Positions 32,335 to 40,325 of a stretch of 47,310 nt of DNA are shown piece after piece. The notes beneath the pieces were generated by a model that was not told where the DNA came from, ran no database searches, and saw only the letters and a program-made list of their open reading frames with translations. Each line of letters begins with the position of its first letter. Positions within the stretch are counted from its first letter, which is position 1. Origin of the DNA: Chthonomonadales bacterium (GTDB taxonomy: Bacteria; Armatimonadota; Chthonomonadetes; Chthonomonadales; CAJBBX01); assembly GCA_013360745.1 (NCBI GenBank), contig JABWBA010000018.1, positions 1 through 47,310 on the forward strand. The letters run 5' to 3'. Both the position numbers and the translations under genes were made by a program.

Positions 32335-33681
32335 ATGGAAGACCGAACACAGCAACTGAGCGGACCGGGCGCCGGAGCGGATCCGAACCGCACGGTCATC
32401 GCGGGCGGCGCAGGCGTCGATCCCAACCGGACCGCCATGACCGGATCCGGTTCCGCGCTCGAGGCGCTGATCGCGCCGGGCAACCGCTACGCCCTGGCGT
32501 CAGGCGCCTCCAGAGAACACCTGCTGTTGATGCTCCGCGCATCGGGGAACACCCTCGGACGGCGGATGCCGTTGAACCTCTCGCTGGTCATCGACCGCTC
32601 CGGTTCGATGGAGGGCGAGCCGCTGGACTACCTGAAACGGGCCTGCGGATACGTGGTGGATCTCCTGGAGCCGTCCGACATCCTCTCGATCGTCACGTTC
32701 GAGGAGCAGGTCGAGGTTGTCATGCCAGCCCGCCGCGTCGTCAATAAGGCGCTGATCAAGGAGCACATCGCCCGCATCAAGTCCGGCAATACGACCAACC
32801 TGTACGACGGCCTGATCACCGGCTGCATGCAGGTCGCGGGTGTTGCCGCGGCCGGCTATCTCAATCGGGTTCTCCTCCTCACCGACGGCGAGCCGACGGC
32901 GGGCATCAAGGACTTCTCGACGATCGTACAACAGGTCGCGCAGCAACGTCAGGCGGGCATCTCCGTGACGGCTCTCGGCTTCGGCAGCGACTACAACGAG
33001 GAGCTGATGGCGGGCATCGCGCGGCGAAGCGGCGGCAACTACTACTACATCACCCAGCCGAGTCTCATCCCGGAGGTGTTTCGGCAGGAGCTGGAATCGT
33101 TGATGACCATCACCGCCCGGAACGTGCGCGTTCGGATGACGTTCCCTCGCGGTGTTCGATGCCGGTATATCTACGGAACCGCGTCGCCGGCGTTCGGCGC
33201 CCGATCCGTCGAGTACGCGCTAGCCGATATCGAGCGAGGGAACGCCGTGGCATCGCTCTCCGAATGGGAGTTCGACTCGCATATCCCGGGCGTCTATCGG
33301 TTCGCGAAAGTCGAGGTCTCCTATGACGACGTCGTGACAGGACGCTCTGAGGCGCTGCCGGCGGATGCCGTCATCGAGTTCACTGCGGACCGCAGACTGA
33401 TCGACACGCACCGGGATCCCGTCGTCCAGCGAGAGCTAGAGGTCCATCTTGCCTCACGGAACCTGGAGAAGACGATGATGGGTATGCGGACTCAGCAGCT
33501 CACCGCCGTCGGAGCGATTCAGGAGCTGGAACGAACTCGAGCGATCCTGGCGAGCGCCGGCCGATCGGATCAAGCGCAGGAAGTCACGCAGGCGATGGAC
33601 GCGCTCAGGCACGGCGGCGAGGCCGACAAGACGCTGATCGGGACGATCTACGGACTCGATCAGGGTAAACGAAAGGAGTAG
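32335..33681 (+). CDS. VWA domain protein with N-terminal DPNRT motifs
   Basis: A 448-residue cytoplasmic protein without a signal peptide. Residues 1-40 hold three Thr motifs: EDRTQQL (Thr5), ADPNRTVI (Thr20) and VDPNRTAM (Thr33). The VWA domain (about 78-260) has a complete MIDAS metal site: VIDRSGSM near residue 85, the later TTNLYDGL threonine and LLLTDGEPT. The C-terminal 190 residues form the beta-rich and helical extension seen in MoxR-linked and TerY-like VWA proteins. It sits between FHA genes and before a PP2C gene. A scaffold role in phosphorylation signalling is inferred; the N-terminal Thr motifs may be phosphorylated and read by the neighbouring FHA domains. Confidence 0.87.
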   Translation: MEDRTQQLSGPGAGADPNRTVIAGGAGVDPNRTAMTGSGSALEALIAPGNRYALASGASREHLLLMLRASGNTLGRRMPLNLSLVIDRSGSMEGEPLDYLKRACGYVVDLLEPSDILSIVTFEEQVEVVMPARRVVNKALIKEHIARIKSGNTTNLYDGLITGCMQVAGVAAAGYLNRVLLLTDGEPTAGIKDFSTIVQQVAQQRQAGISVTALGFGSDYNEELMAGIARRSGGNYYYITQPSLIPEVFRQELESLMTITARNVRVRMTFPRGVRCRYIYGTASPAFGARSVEYALADIERGNAVASLSEWEFDSHIPGVYRFAKVEVSYDDVVTGRSEALPADAVIEFTADRRLIDTHRDPVVQRELEVHLASRNLEKTMMGMRTQQLTAVGAIQELERTRAILASAGRSDQAQEVTQAMDALRHGGEADKTLIGTIYGLDQGKRKE

Positions 33682-33691
33682 GTCCCCGGCG

Positions 33692-34717
33692 ATGGAGCTA
33701 TCTGATACCACACAGGCGCTGAACGATCGTATCACCGTCGGGGTCCCCGCGACCGATCCCGACCGTACTCAGATGAGCAGCGTGATCGAATGTCCCGTGT
33801 GCCGCACGCAAAATGGGGGCTGTGAGATCTACTGCTCCGAGTGCGGCTTCCTGCTTGCGTCGACACCGGGCGCCCCGACCGAAGAGCAGGCCGCAGAGAG
33901 CGGATACGGACTGATCGAGGATCGAACGGGCCGGCGGTTCCCTCTCGTCGTCGGCGAGAACCTCGTTGGGCGGGAGAACGCCGAGATCCTGCTGATGGAT
34001 GGGACTGTTTCCCGCCGACATGCACTACTCACGCTCGGCGACACGGGGCTCACGGTAACTGACCTTGCCAGCACGAACGGCACACAGATCGACGGCGTCC
34101 CCGTCTCGCCCCAGACGCCGGTGGCCGTCGCAGGCGGCAGCGTTCTTCGCTTTGGTCAGGTTACGCTGCGCCTCGAAGCGCTCGGTGGGGCGCTCCCATC
34201 CGAACCGACCATGGCCATAACGATCGAGCAGCGCGTCGCCGCAGCGGCGGAATCGGCCGCTGCTCCGATCGCGATACTCCGCTCGAACGGCGCCCAGTCC
34301 GAGGACATCGCGGTGCGCCGTACGGCGACCTCAATCGGACGGAGACCCCAGAACGACCATGTGATCGCGGGTGATCCCTTCGTGTCGGGCGCCCATGCTC
34401 GAGTCGAAGTCGTCGACGGAACCATCACGCTTACCGACGTCGGCAGCACCAACGGCACGTTCGTCAACGGCGCCCGTCTTCAGGCCCATCAACCGTGCAC
34501 TCTGGCGGACGGCGACGAAATCCAGATAGGGAAGGGCCTCTATACCCTTGAGCGGAACGTCGTTTCCGAGCCAACCGACGACGCGCAGAAGCTCGAATGG
34601 GACGAAGCCGCGGCAGAGCGCCAACCGCCTCCAGCGGACTCCGCGTCGTCTGGCTCAGCTTCGACAAGCTCAGCTGACGGGGTTGATGATGGACGAACGG
34701 AGGCGAGCCCTCTGTGA
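33692..34717 (+). CDS. zinc-ribbon protein with two FHA domains
   Basis: A 341-residue soluble protein. The N-terminus has SDTTQAL and TDPDRTQM (Thr26), like the Thr motifs of the VWA protein. A zinc-ribbon-like cysteine cluster follows (CPVCR, then CEIYCSECG: Cys34, Cys37, Cys44, Cys48, Cys51). The first FHA domain (about 80-165) has LVGRE, SRRHA and STNGTQIDG. The second (about 205-285) has SIGRRP, SGAHA and STNGTFVNG. The last 50 residues are acidic, Ser/Pro-rich and disordered, partly encoded by a short DNA repeat. AAAGGAG for this gene overlaps the VWA stop. Its stop overlaps the PP2C start (GTGA). Likely an adaptor for the phosphatase and an unseen kinase. Confidence 0.85.
   Translation: MELSDTTQALNDRITVGVPATDPDRTQMSSVIECPVCRTQNGGCEIYCSECGFLLASTPGAPTEEQAAESGYGLIEDRTGRRFPLVVGENLVGRENAEILLMDGTVSRRHALLTLGDTGLTVTDLASTNGTQIDGVPVSPQTPVAVAGGSVLRFGQVTLRLEALGGALPSEPTMAITIEQRVAAAAESAAAPIAILRSNGAQSEDIAVRRTATSIGRRPQNDHVIAGDPFVSGAHARVEVVDGTITLTDVGSTNGTFVNGARLQAHQPCTLADGDEIQIGKGLYTLERNVVSEPTDDAQKLEWDEAAAERQPPPADSASSGSASTSSADGVDDGRTEASPL
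34658..34674. repeat. short repeat GCTTCGACAAGCTCAGC, copy in FHA gene
   Basis: This copy contains the palindrome AGCTT-CGAC-AAGCT and can form a small hairpin. It encodes Ala-Ser-Thr-Ser-Ser-Ala in the disordered tail of the double-FHA protein. It is the same DNA word as at 31965 and 35760 but read in a different frame, so the conservation is at DNA level. Confidence 0.6.
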
Positions 34718-35577
34718 TCGAGGAACTCGACGAGACAACAGCGCGCTTCGACATCCAGGAGCTCGTTCTCGGCTGGCGTCGTCTCAACGGCGAACCGCCC
34801 CGGCTGAGGTTGACGACCCGTGTCGGGTTGAAGTCCGATCTGGGATGCGTACGGGATAACAACGAGGATAAGGCGGAGTTCTACGAACCGATCGACCCGC
34901 CGACCCTCGCGGCGCGTGGCTCGGTCTATTGCGTCGCAGACGGTATGGGAGGCCATGCCGCAGGTCAGATCGCGTCCGAACTCGCGGTGAAGAGCGCGAT
35001 CGCGGCCTATTATTCGGACATGGACAATACGCCGGACGTGGCGATGGTCCAGGCCGTGCGGCAGGCGAACGATACCGTTCGTGAGGCCGCGATTGAAGCT
35101 CCGGAGCGTGCCGGCATGGGCACCACCTTCACCGCGCTCTCGCTGGTGCAGGGTCACGCCTTGGTCACGCATCTGGGCGATTCCCGCGCGTATCTCCTGC
35201 GCGACGGCGAGCTGCGGCAAATCACCACGGACCACACCTGGGTTGAAGAGCAGGTTCAGAACGGCGTGATGACCCGGGCACAGGCAGAGTCCTCTCCCTA
35301 TCGCAACATCATCACCCGCTGCATCGGGACGGAGCCGACCATCGATGTGGATTCCTTCGCCGTCGACACCCGAACGGGCGATATCTGGCTGCTGTGCAGC
35401 GACGGTCTGACGGGCCACGTCGAGGACGACGAGATCCAGAGCATCGTCGACGGGGCAGGCCCTTCTGAGGCCTGTCGCCAGCTCATCACCCTTGCCTGCG
35501 CTCGCGGCGGCTCCGACAACGTGACGGCGCTGATCGTGAAGATCGAGGATATGGAGACGGTCGAGGTTGCCGCCTGA
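34714..35577 (+). CDS. PP2C-family serine/threonine phosphatase (Stp/PrpC-like)
   Basis: A 287-residue metal-dependent phosphatase that removes phosphate from Ser and Thr. The motifs follow in order: DLGCVRDNNEDKAEF, YCVADGMGGHAAGQIAS (the metal-binding DGMGG), GTTFTALSL, HLGDSRAYLLRDGELRQIT, DHTWVEEQV, LLCSDGLTGHVEDDE and GGSDNVTALIV. An N-terminal extension of 38 residues precedes the domain. Start is GTG, overlapping the upstream FHA gene stop. No kinase gene is in the window; such phosphatases usually pair with a Hanks-type kinase. With the FHA and VWA proteins it forms a phospho-signalling set. Confidence 0.93.
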   Translation: MIEELDETTARFDIQELVLGWRRLNGEPPRLRLTTRVGLKSDLGCVRDNNEDKAEFYEPIDPPTLAARGSVYCVADGMGGHAAGQIASELAVKSAIAAYYSDMDNTPDVAMVQAVRQANDTVREAAIEAPERAGMGTTFTALSLVQGHALVTHLGDSRAYLLRDGELRQITTDHTWVEEQVQNGVMTRAQAESSPYRNIITRCIGTEPTIDVDSFAVDTRTGDIWLLCSDGLTGHVEDDEIQSIVDGAGPSEACRQLITLACARGGSDNVTALIVKIEDMETVEVAA

Positions 35578-35662
35578 ACAGCGGGCCTGCAGTTCGGGAG
35601 CCAATCGGCAAGAGGTAGAATAGCGCGAGCTACGAACCGCAACCATCGAAGCGCCTATCCGG

Positions 35663-36952
35663 ATGCGATCTCCCTCCCACCGATACGTCCTGTCCATCGT
35701 CGTCGTACTCCTCACCTTCGGCAGCGCCAGCCTCGGCAGGCCCCGCTCCGATAGGCTCCGCTTCGACAGGCTCAGCGGTCGGGCTCCGCTGCCGGATCCT
35801 AAGGCATCGGCATGCATCCTTGTGGACGGAGAAACCGGCCAGGTTCTTTTTGAGAAGAACGCCGATGTCAAGCGACCGCAAGCCAGCACGACCAAGATCA
35901 TGACCGCCATCCTCTTGATCGAGAACGTGCCCATGGACGACATGATCGAAGCCGATAAGGACGCGGCCGACACCGAGGGCAGTTCGCTCTATATGCGCCC
36001 GGGCGAGCGGGTCCGGGCCGACGACATCCTTTACGCGCTCATGCTCCGATCTGCTAACGACGCGTGTGTCGCCGTCGCCAAGCACATCGCGGGATCGATC
36101 TCCGCCTTCGCGGAGATGATGAACCGCAAGGCGGCCGAAATCGGGGCGTCCAATACGCACTTCGTAACGCCGCATGGCCTCCACGTCAAGGAGCATTACA
36201 CGACGGCACGCGATCTCGCGCTGATCGCCCGCTACGCCATGACCCTGCCGGAGTTCGCTGAGGCGGTCGGCACCGGCAGCCGGACCATCAAGCGCGATCC
36301 CGCAAACAAGGACACCTATCTGCGCAACCACTCCAAGTTCCTCGGGCGGTATCGCGGGGCCGATGGCATCAAGACCGGTTACACCGCGGCGGCCGGCCGC
36401 TGCTTCGTCGGATCGGCAACCCGCGACGGTTGGCGGCTCATCAGCGTCGTGCTTAACAGTCCGGATATGTACGCCGAGACGGCCGCCCTGATGGATTACG
36501 GGTTTACCAACTTCCGACCGCTGGAAGCGCTCTCCTCCGGCATCGGCATAGGACGCGTACGGGTGATCGACGGCGTCGAGCGCTTTGTGACCGCCCGGCC
36601 GCTGCACCGCGTACGATACATCGCTCCGATCGGAACAACGCCGCGCTTCAAGACCCGGATGGCGGTGCACACTCTTCGGGCGCCGATTACCCGCGGCATT
36701 CGGATCGGCGAAGTATCCGTCATGAATGACGGTACACTGATTGGCGCAGCGCCGCTCGTGGCAGGTGAATCGGTGCGGGAGCTGCCTGCCCGTACAGTCC
36801 AGCGTACCGCATGGTTCCGCGCGGCGCTGACCCTGGCGGCGATGGGGGTGTTCTTATATGGATCAGCGCGTTCACAAGATACTCGCAGACGCCGGCATCG
36901 CATCACGGCGGGCTTGCGAGAGCTTGATACGCGCGGGCAGGGTAACGGTTAA
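35663..36952 (+). CDS. D-alanyl-D-alanine carboxypeptidase (PBP5/DacA family)
   Basis: A 429-residue exported penicillin-binding protein that trims the terminal D-Ala of peptidoglycan peptides. After the signal peptide (1-25) come the SxxK site Ser75-Thr-Thr-Lys78, Ser130-Ala-Asn132, and Lys237-Thr-Gly239. The PBP5 C-terminal beta domain (about 285-370) follows, then one membrane helix (RAALTLAAMGVFLYG) and a basic tail. Between the signal and the catalytic domain, residues 29-40 (SDRLRFDRLSGR) are encoded by a tandem DNA repeat. The last 31 codons overlap the next gene in another frame. A TAGAAT at 35616-35621 is a weak promoter candidate in the 85-base gap after the phosphatase gene. Confidence 0.92.
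   Translation: MRSPSHRYVLSIVVVLLTFGSASLGRPRSDRLRFDRLSGRAPLPDPKASACILVDGETGQVLFEKNADVKRPQASTTKIMTAILLIENVPMDDMIEADKDAADTEGSSLYMRPGERVRADDILYALMLRSANDACVAVAKHIAGSISAFAEMMNRKAAEIGASNTHFVTPHGLHVKEHYTTARDLALIARYAMTLPEFAEAVGTGSRTIKRDPANKDTYLRNHSKFLGRYRGADGIKTGYTAAAGRCFVGSATRDGWRLISVVLNSPDMYAETAALMDYGFTNFRPLEALSSGIGIGRVRVIDGVERFVTARPLHRVRYIAPIGTTPRFKTRMAVHTLRAPITRGIRIGEVSVMNDGTLIGAAPLVAGESVRELPARTVQRTAWFRAALTLAAMGVFLYGSARSQDTRRRRHRITAGLRELDTRGQGNG
35745..35776. repeat. short tandem repeat GCTCCGATAGGCTCC / GCTTCGACAGGCTCAGC in the carboxypeptidase gene
   Basis: Two 15-base units (35745-35759 and 35760-35774) agree at 12 of 15 positions. The second unit, extended to 35776, is the same word as the repeats at 31965 and 34658. 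It encodes SDRLRFDRLS just after the signal peptide, in the third possible reading frame for this word. Confidence 0.6.
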
Positions 36953-37607
36953 CGGCGAAGTCGTTGCACAGCTCGGTGCGAGAGCGGATGACGAAACCGA
37001 CGACATTCGGGTCGACGGCAAGCCGATTCCGAAAGACGTGGAACGACAGTACCTTGTGGTGAATAAGCCGATCGGCTATGTTGCTACAGTGAGAGACCGC
37101 CACGCAGCGCACACCGTCATGGAGCTGATATCGGGCGTTCGTGGAAGGCTCTACCCCGTCGGTCGGCTGGATGCCGATAGCGCCGGTCTCCTCCTTATGA
37201 CCAACGATGGCGCGTTTGCACAGGCCATGCTCCACCCTTCTCACGGCATCGAACGATCGTATCGGGCTGTCGTACGGGGAGCGCTGGATGATTTCGCGTT
37301 GACAGACCTCCGAGCCGGCGTAGCCCTGGAGGATGGCATCACCGCGCCGGCGGACGTCACACTGATTGAGCGTGATCCGGAGCGGAATATCAGCGTCGTG
37401 GACATCGTGCTGCGGGAGGGCCGCAATCGACAGGTCCGCCGTATGATGGAGGCCGTAGGATCACGCGTGCTGGCGTTGACCAGGACCCGTTTTGGTCCGA
37501 TCGTCCTCGCGGGCCTCGCACCGGGAACATGGAGGAAGCTCCGAAGCGCGGAGATTGAGGAACTGCTGACGGCATCCCGTTCGGTCACGAACCCGGGTGA
37601 TGGTTAG
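36858..37607 (+). CDS. 16S/23S rRNA pseudouridine synthase, RsuA/RluB family
   Basis: A 249-residue enzyme that converts uridine to pseudouridine in rRNA. The N-terminal S4 RNA-binding domain (MDQRVHKILADAGIASRR, RVTVNGEVV) is followed by the catalytic domain with YLVVNKPIGYV, GRLDADSAGLLLMTNDG (catalytic Asp), and VLREGRNRQVRRMMEAVG. Whether the target is 16S (RsuA) or 23S (RluB) cannot be told. The start ATG at 36858 is the family start, yet lies 95 bases inside the carboxypeptidase gene in another frame. The stop overlaps the next gene's start by a few bases. Confidence 0.94.
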   Translation: MDQRVHKILADAGIASRRACESLIRAGRVTVNGEVVAQLGARADDETDDIRVDGKPIPKDVERQYLVVNKPIGYVATVRDRHAAHTVMELISGVRGRLYPVGRLDADSAGLLLMTNDGAFAQAMLHPSHGIERSYRAVVRGALDDFALTDLRAGVALEDGITAPADVTLIERDPERNISVVDIVLREGRNRQVRRMMEAVGSRVLALTRTRFGPIVLAGLAPGTWRKLRSAEIEELLTASRSVTNPGDG

Positions 37608-38646
37608 CGCCCCGTCGTCTGGTCGGCGCCGCGCACTCCGAGCCTATGCGACGCTGGCTCTCATCCTCACCGGGATGATGATCCTAGGGGTTGTCACCGG
37701 TCCTTCGGGGACCGGAGTGACGCCGTCCGGAGCTCTGCGGGCGTTGCTCCATCCAGAACCAGCCAGGTCCCGGGCCATCTGGGATGTCTCGCAGACGATC
37801 GTCTGGGAAATCCGTCTGCCCAGGGTCGTAGTCGCGGCGCTCATCGGAGCCCTACTGGCCCTTGCAGGCGTGGCGCTCCAGGGATTGCTCATGAATCCCC
37901 TCGCCGACCCCTACACCGTCGGGGCCAGCGCCGGGGCGGCAGTCGGAGCCGCAGTCGCTGAAGTCGCCGGTATCGCCGCGTTATTGGGTGGCTTGATCGG
38001 CATCCTCAGTGCGTTCACTGCGGCCATCGCTGCATCCGCACTGGTCTACGCGCTGGCTCGCGTCAACGGCCGTGTCTCCGTACAGACGTTTCTCCTTGCA
38101 GGCGTCGTCGTCGGAACTCTCCTGTGGTCACTGATACCGCTCTTGATGACCATAGCCGGTCGCGGCGACGACCTACAACGGATCTACTTCTATCTGATCG
38201 GCAGCCTTCAGGCGGCAGACTGGTCGAGGGCGATGTTGCTCGCGCCGTTCGCGATGGCAGCCGGGGCGCTCCTCTGGTCGTTATCGCGAGAACTGAACCT
38301 GATGACCCTGGGTGAAGAGAGCGCCCATCACCTCGGCGTGGCGGTCGAACCGTTGAAGCGGACCATACTGGCCTGCGGAGCTCTGGCAACGGCTGCCGCT
38401 GTATCGATCGGCGGCATCATCGGCTTCGTCGGCCTTGTCGTGCCCCATATGGCGCGTTATCTGGTCGGACCAGATCATCGCAGCCTCGTGCCGGCCGCCG
38501 CGCTCGGCGGTGCGATTCTCCTCGTCGCTTCAGACACCGTGGTGCGGGTATGGTTCAACGATATGCCCGTTGGCGTCATCACCGCCATCGTCGGAGCCCC
38601 GGTCTTCTGTATGCTGATTCGACGTCGTCGTGCGGTTGCGTGGTAA
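37600..38646 (+). CDS. btuC: FecCD/BtuC family ABC transporter permease
   Basis: A 348-residue integral membrane protein with about ten helices, the permease type that imports cobalamin, heme or siderophores. Diagnostic stretches are WEIRLPRVVVAALIGALLALAGVALQG, read in two parts, LMNPLADPYTVGASAGAA, and the coupling-region GGIIGFVGLVVPHMAR. ATG 37600 is preferred over the adjacent GTG 37597; both overlap the pseudouridine synthase gene. No ATPase gene follows (comF converges). It may be the partner of the BtuF-like protein at 3640, but distance and the absence of a riboswitch here leave the substrate open. Confidence 0.88.
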   Translation: MVSAPSSGRRRALRAYATLALILTGMMILGVVTGPSGTGVTPSGALRALLHPEPARSRAIWDVSQTIVWEIRLPRVVVAALIGALLALAGVALQGLLMNPLADPYTVGASAGAAVGAAVAEVAGIAALLGGLIGILSAFTAAIAASALVYALARVNGRVSVQTFLLAGVVVGTLLWSLIPLLMTIAGRGDDLQRIYFYLIGSLQAADWSRAMLLAPFAMAAGALLWSLSRELNLMTLGEESAHHLGVAVEPLKRTILACGALATAAAVSIGGIIGFVGLVVPHMARYLVGPDHRSLVPAAALGGAILLVASDTVVRVWFNDMPVGVITAIVGAPVFCMLIRRRRAVAW

Positions 38647-38655
38647 AGCGCACAT

Positions 38656-39402
38656 CTAACGGGCAACGGCCAGCACATAGACCTCCGCGGCTCCCGCTTC
38701 CTTCAACACTCTCGCGCATTCGTCCACGGTATGCATCGTGGTGACCACATCGTCGATGAGAAGCAGTCGCTTGCCGGCGATTGCCTCCGGTTGGCGCACG
38801 GCAAACGCGCCGCGAACGTTGACCGCACGCTGTTCGGCGGTAAGGAGCGCCTGAGGGCGCGTACATCGCTTCCTGCGGAGGATATCCGTACGCAGAGGCC
38901 ATTCGGTCTCTCCGACATAGGCTCGCGCCAGAAGGAGCGATTGGTTGAATCCCCGTTCCAGAAGACGCCGCGGATGGAGCGGCACGGGAAGCACGATGTC
39001 CGGCTGCCTCGGCGGGTCGATGGTCGCTCCAGGGCCGTGACGAAGCCAGCGCCCCAGAACGGCGCCCATCGGGCGACAATGATCGTATTTCAAGCTGTGG
39101 ATCGCCTCGCGGAGAACGCCTTCATAGCTTCCGCGGGCTCGGGCCCACGAGAAGTGGTAGGGCGTTTGGAGGATGCAACGGGCGCAGGCCCGTTCTCGCT
39201 GCATCAGTTCCGGCGCTCCGTCGATGGAAACGCCGCACGCCCTGCACACCCTGGCAGGCATCAGACTGAAAAGGGATTCGCAGGCGGGGCACGCGACGGG
39301 CATGCCCAGCGTTCCGCACAGGACACAACGAACCGGATAGACAAAGTCCATGGCGCCCCGGACCATAAGGGCCGCGATACGACGCGGCAACGATAAGATC
39401 AT
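38656..39402 (-). CDS. comF: ComF family phosphoribosyltransferase-like protein
   Basis: A 248-residue protein related to ComF/GntX. The N-terminal zinc-binding region has CVLCG, ACPAC, CRACG and ACARC pairs; the C-terminal type I phosphoribosyltransferase domain has DIVLPVPLHPRRLLERGFNQSLLLA, read in two parts, and the PRPP loop RLLLIDDVVTTMHT. In naturally competent bacteria ComF is needed for DNA uptake at the cytoplasmic side. The start is probably ATG 39402 (MILSLPRR); 79 upstream codons are open but unlike the family. It converges with the permease gene. Confidence 0.9.
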   Translation of the reverse strand: MILSLPRRIAALMVRGAMDFVYPVRCVLCGTLGMPVACPACESLFSLMPARVCRACGVSIDGAPELMQRERACARCILQTPYHFSWARARGSYEGVLREAIHSLKYDHCRPMGAVLGRWLRHGPGATIDPPRQPDIVLPVPLHPRRLLERGFNQSLLLARAYVGETEWPLRTDILRRKRCTRPQALLTAEQRAVNVRGAFAVRQPEAIAGKRLLLIDDVVTTMHTVDECARVLKEAGAAEVYVLAVAR

Positions 39403-39499
39403 CGGTCCACTTAACGCTGATCCCACTCGTAGTAACGCCAACCTTGTAGGACATTCACCGATATTGCACCCATAATAGCCGAATATCAGCGGGGAGCGC

Positions 39500-39528
39500 T
39501 TGACGCGGCTCCCTCGACGTGTTACACT
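39500..39528 (+). promoter_or_regulatory. sigma-70 promoter of the PEP-CTERM gene
   Basis: TTGACG (39500-39505) and TACACT (39523-39528) are 17 bases apart, an excellent spacing. The transcript would begin near 39535 and carry a leader of about 90 bases before the ATG. Confidence 0.7.
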
Positions 39529-39624
39529 TATCACTGATGCGATCGTACGGGTCATCGATTGTCTTCGGATGATCGCTGGCTCTGTTGTATCGGCAGCCGC
39601 ACGGAAAGGAGACGTACGCACTTG

Positions 39625-40296
39625 ATGACCCGGACTCATGGACCGCGCAGGATGATGGTTCGCTTCGGTCTCGCCGCGCTTGCGGTTGGCTTCACCGCGC
39701 TTCTTCCGAAGACCGCAGCGTCCATTGGACCCGCACTCGATTTTACGACTATCGGGACCGTAGGCAATAACTGGAGCCCGACGTTGAATGGTTTCAGCAT
39801 GGGCTGGGAGTTCAATGTTCTGAATCCGATCGAGATCGCGCGGCTCGGCTACTTCAACTACGGCCCTTCAGGCAGCGGCATAACGCAGGCGCACCAGGTC
39901 GGTATTTTCAACTCCTCGGGTACGCTCCTTGTTAGCACCACCGTGAACCCCGGCGATCCGGTACAGGGCAACTGGGCATGGAAGTCGCTCGTCACACCCT
40001 ATCACCTTTCGGCCGGTACGGGTTATGTCATCGCAGCGTTGACCGGCAAGGACGATCTCTATACGTGGTCCGTGCCGAGTATCGTACAGGACCCGAGCAT
40101 CTCCTATGTACGGAATCGATACCAGCGGACCCCGACGGGAACCCTGATCAACCCAACCTTTACGACATCGTTCTATCCCGGCTATCACTTCTTTGGGCCG
40201 AATATGGACATCGTACCGGAGCCTGCGTTCCTGCAGCTACCGATGCTGATGGGTCTGGGCGGTCTCGCTTATTGGAGACGGCGCAAACAGGCGTAA
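39625..40296 (+). CDS. PEP-CTERM sorting domain protein
   Basis: A 223-residue exported protein. It starts with a signal peptide (FGLAALAVGFTALLPKTAAS), then a beta-rich, aromatic-rich domain (about 35-190) with GWEFNVLNPIEIARLGYF and AGTGYVIAALTG stretches like DUF4082-type carbohydrate-binding or jelly-roll domains. The C-terminus is a textbook PEP-CTERM signal: VPEP, a hydrophobic helix (LMGLGGLAYW), and basic RRRKQA, which is cut by exosortase for surface or exopolysaccharide delivery. GGAAAGGAG lies 13 bases before the ATG; TTG 39622 is an alternative start. It has its own promoter and terminator. No exosortase gene is in the window. Confidence 0.9.
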   Translation: MTRTHGPRRMMVRFGLAALAVGFTALLPKTAASIGPALDFTTIGTVGNNWSPTLNGFSMGWEFNVLNPIEIARLGYFNYGPSGSGITQAHQVGIFNSSGTLLVSTTVNPGDPVQGNWAWKSLVTPYHLSAGTGYVIAALTGKDDLYTWSVPSIVQDPSISYVRNRYQRTPTGTLINPTFTTSFYPGYHFFGPNMDIVPEPAFLQLPMLMGLGGLAYWRRRKQA

Positions 40297-40325
40297 GCCA
40301 GCGCTGCCGATCCTTCCGAATTACG

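Noticed and set aside
29401-35577. Type VI secretion or Ter-type stress cluster
   Set aside because: FHA, VWA and PP2C genes occur in both, but no T6SS sheath, ClpV, TerD or TerC homologue is present here.
34540-35973. 477-codon minus-strand open frame across the PP2C region
   Set aside because: Opposite three well-supported plus-strand genes and without family motifs.
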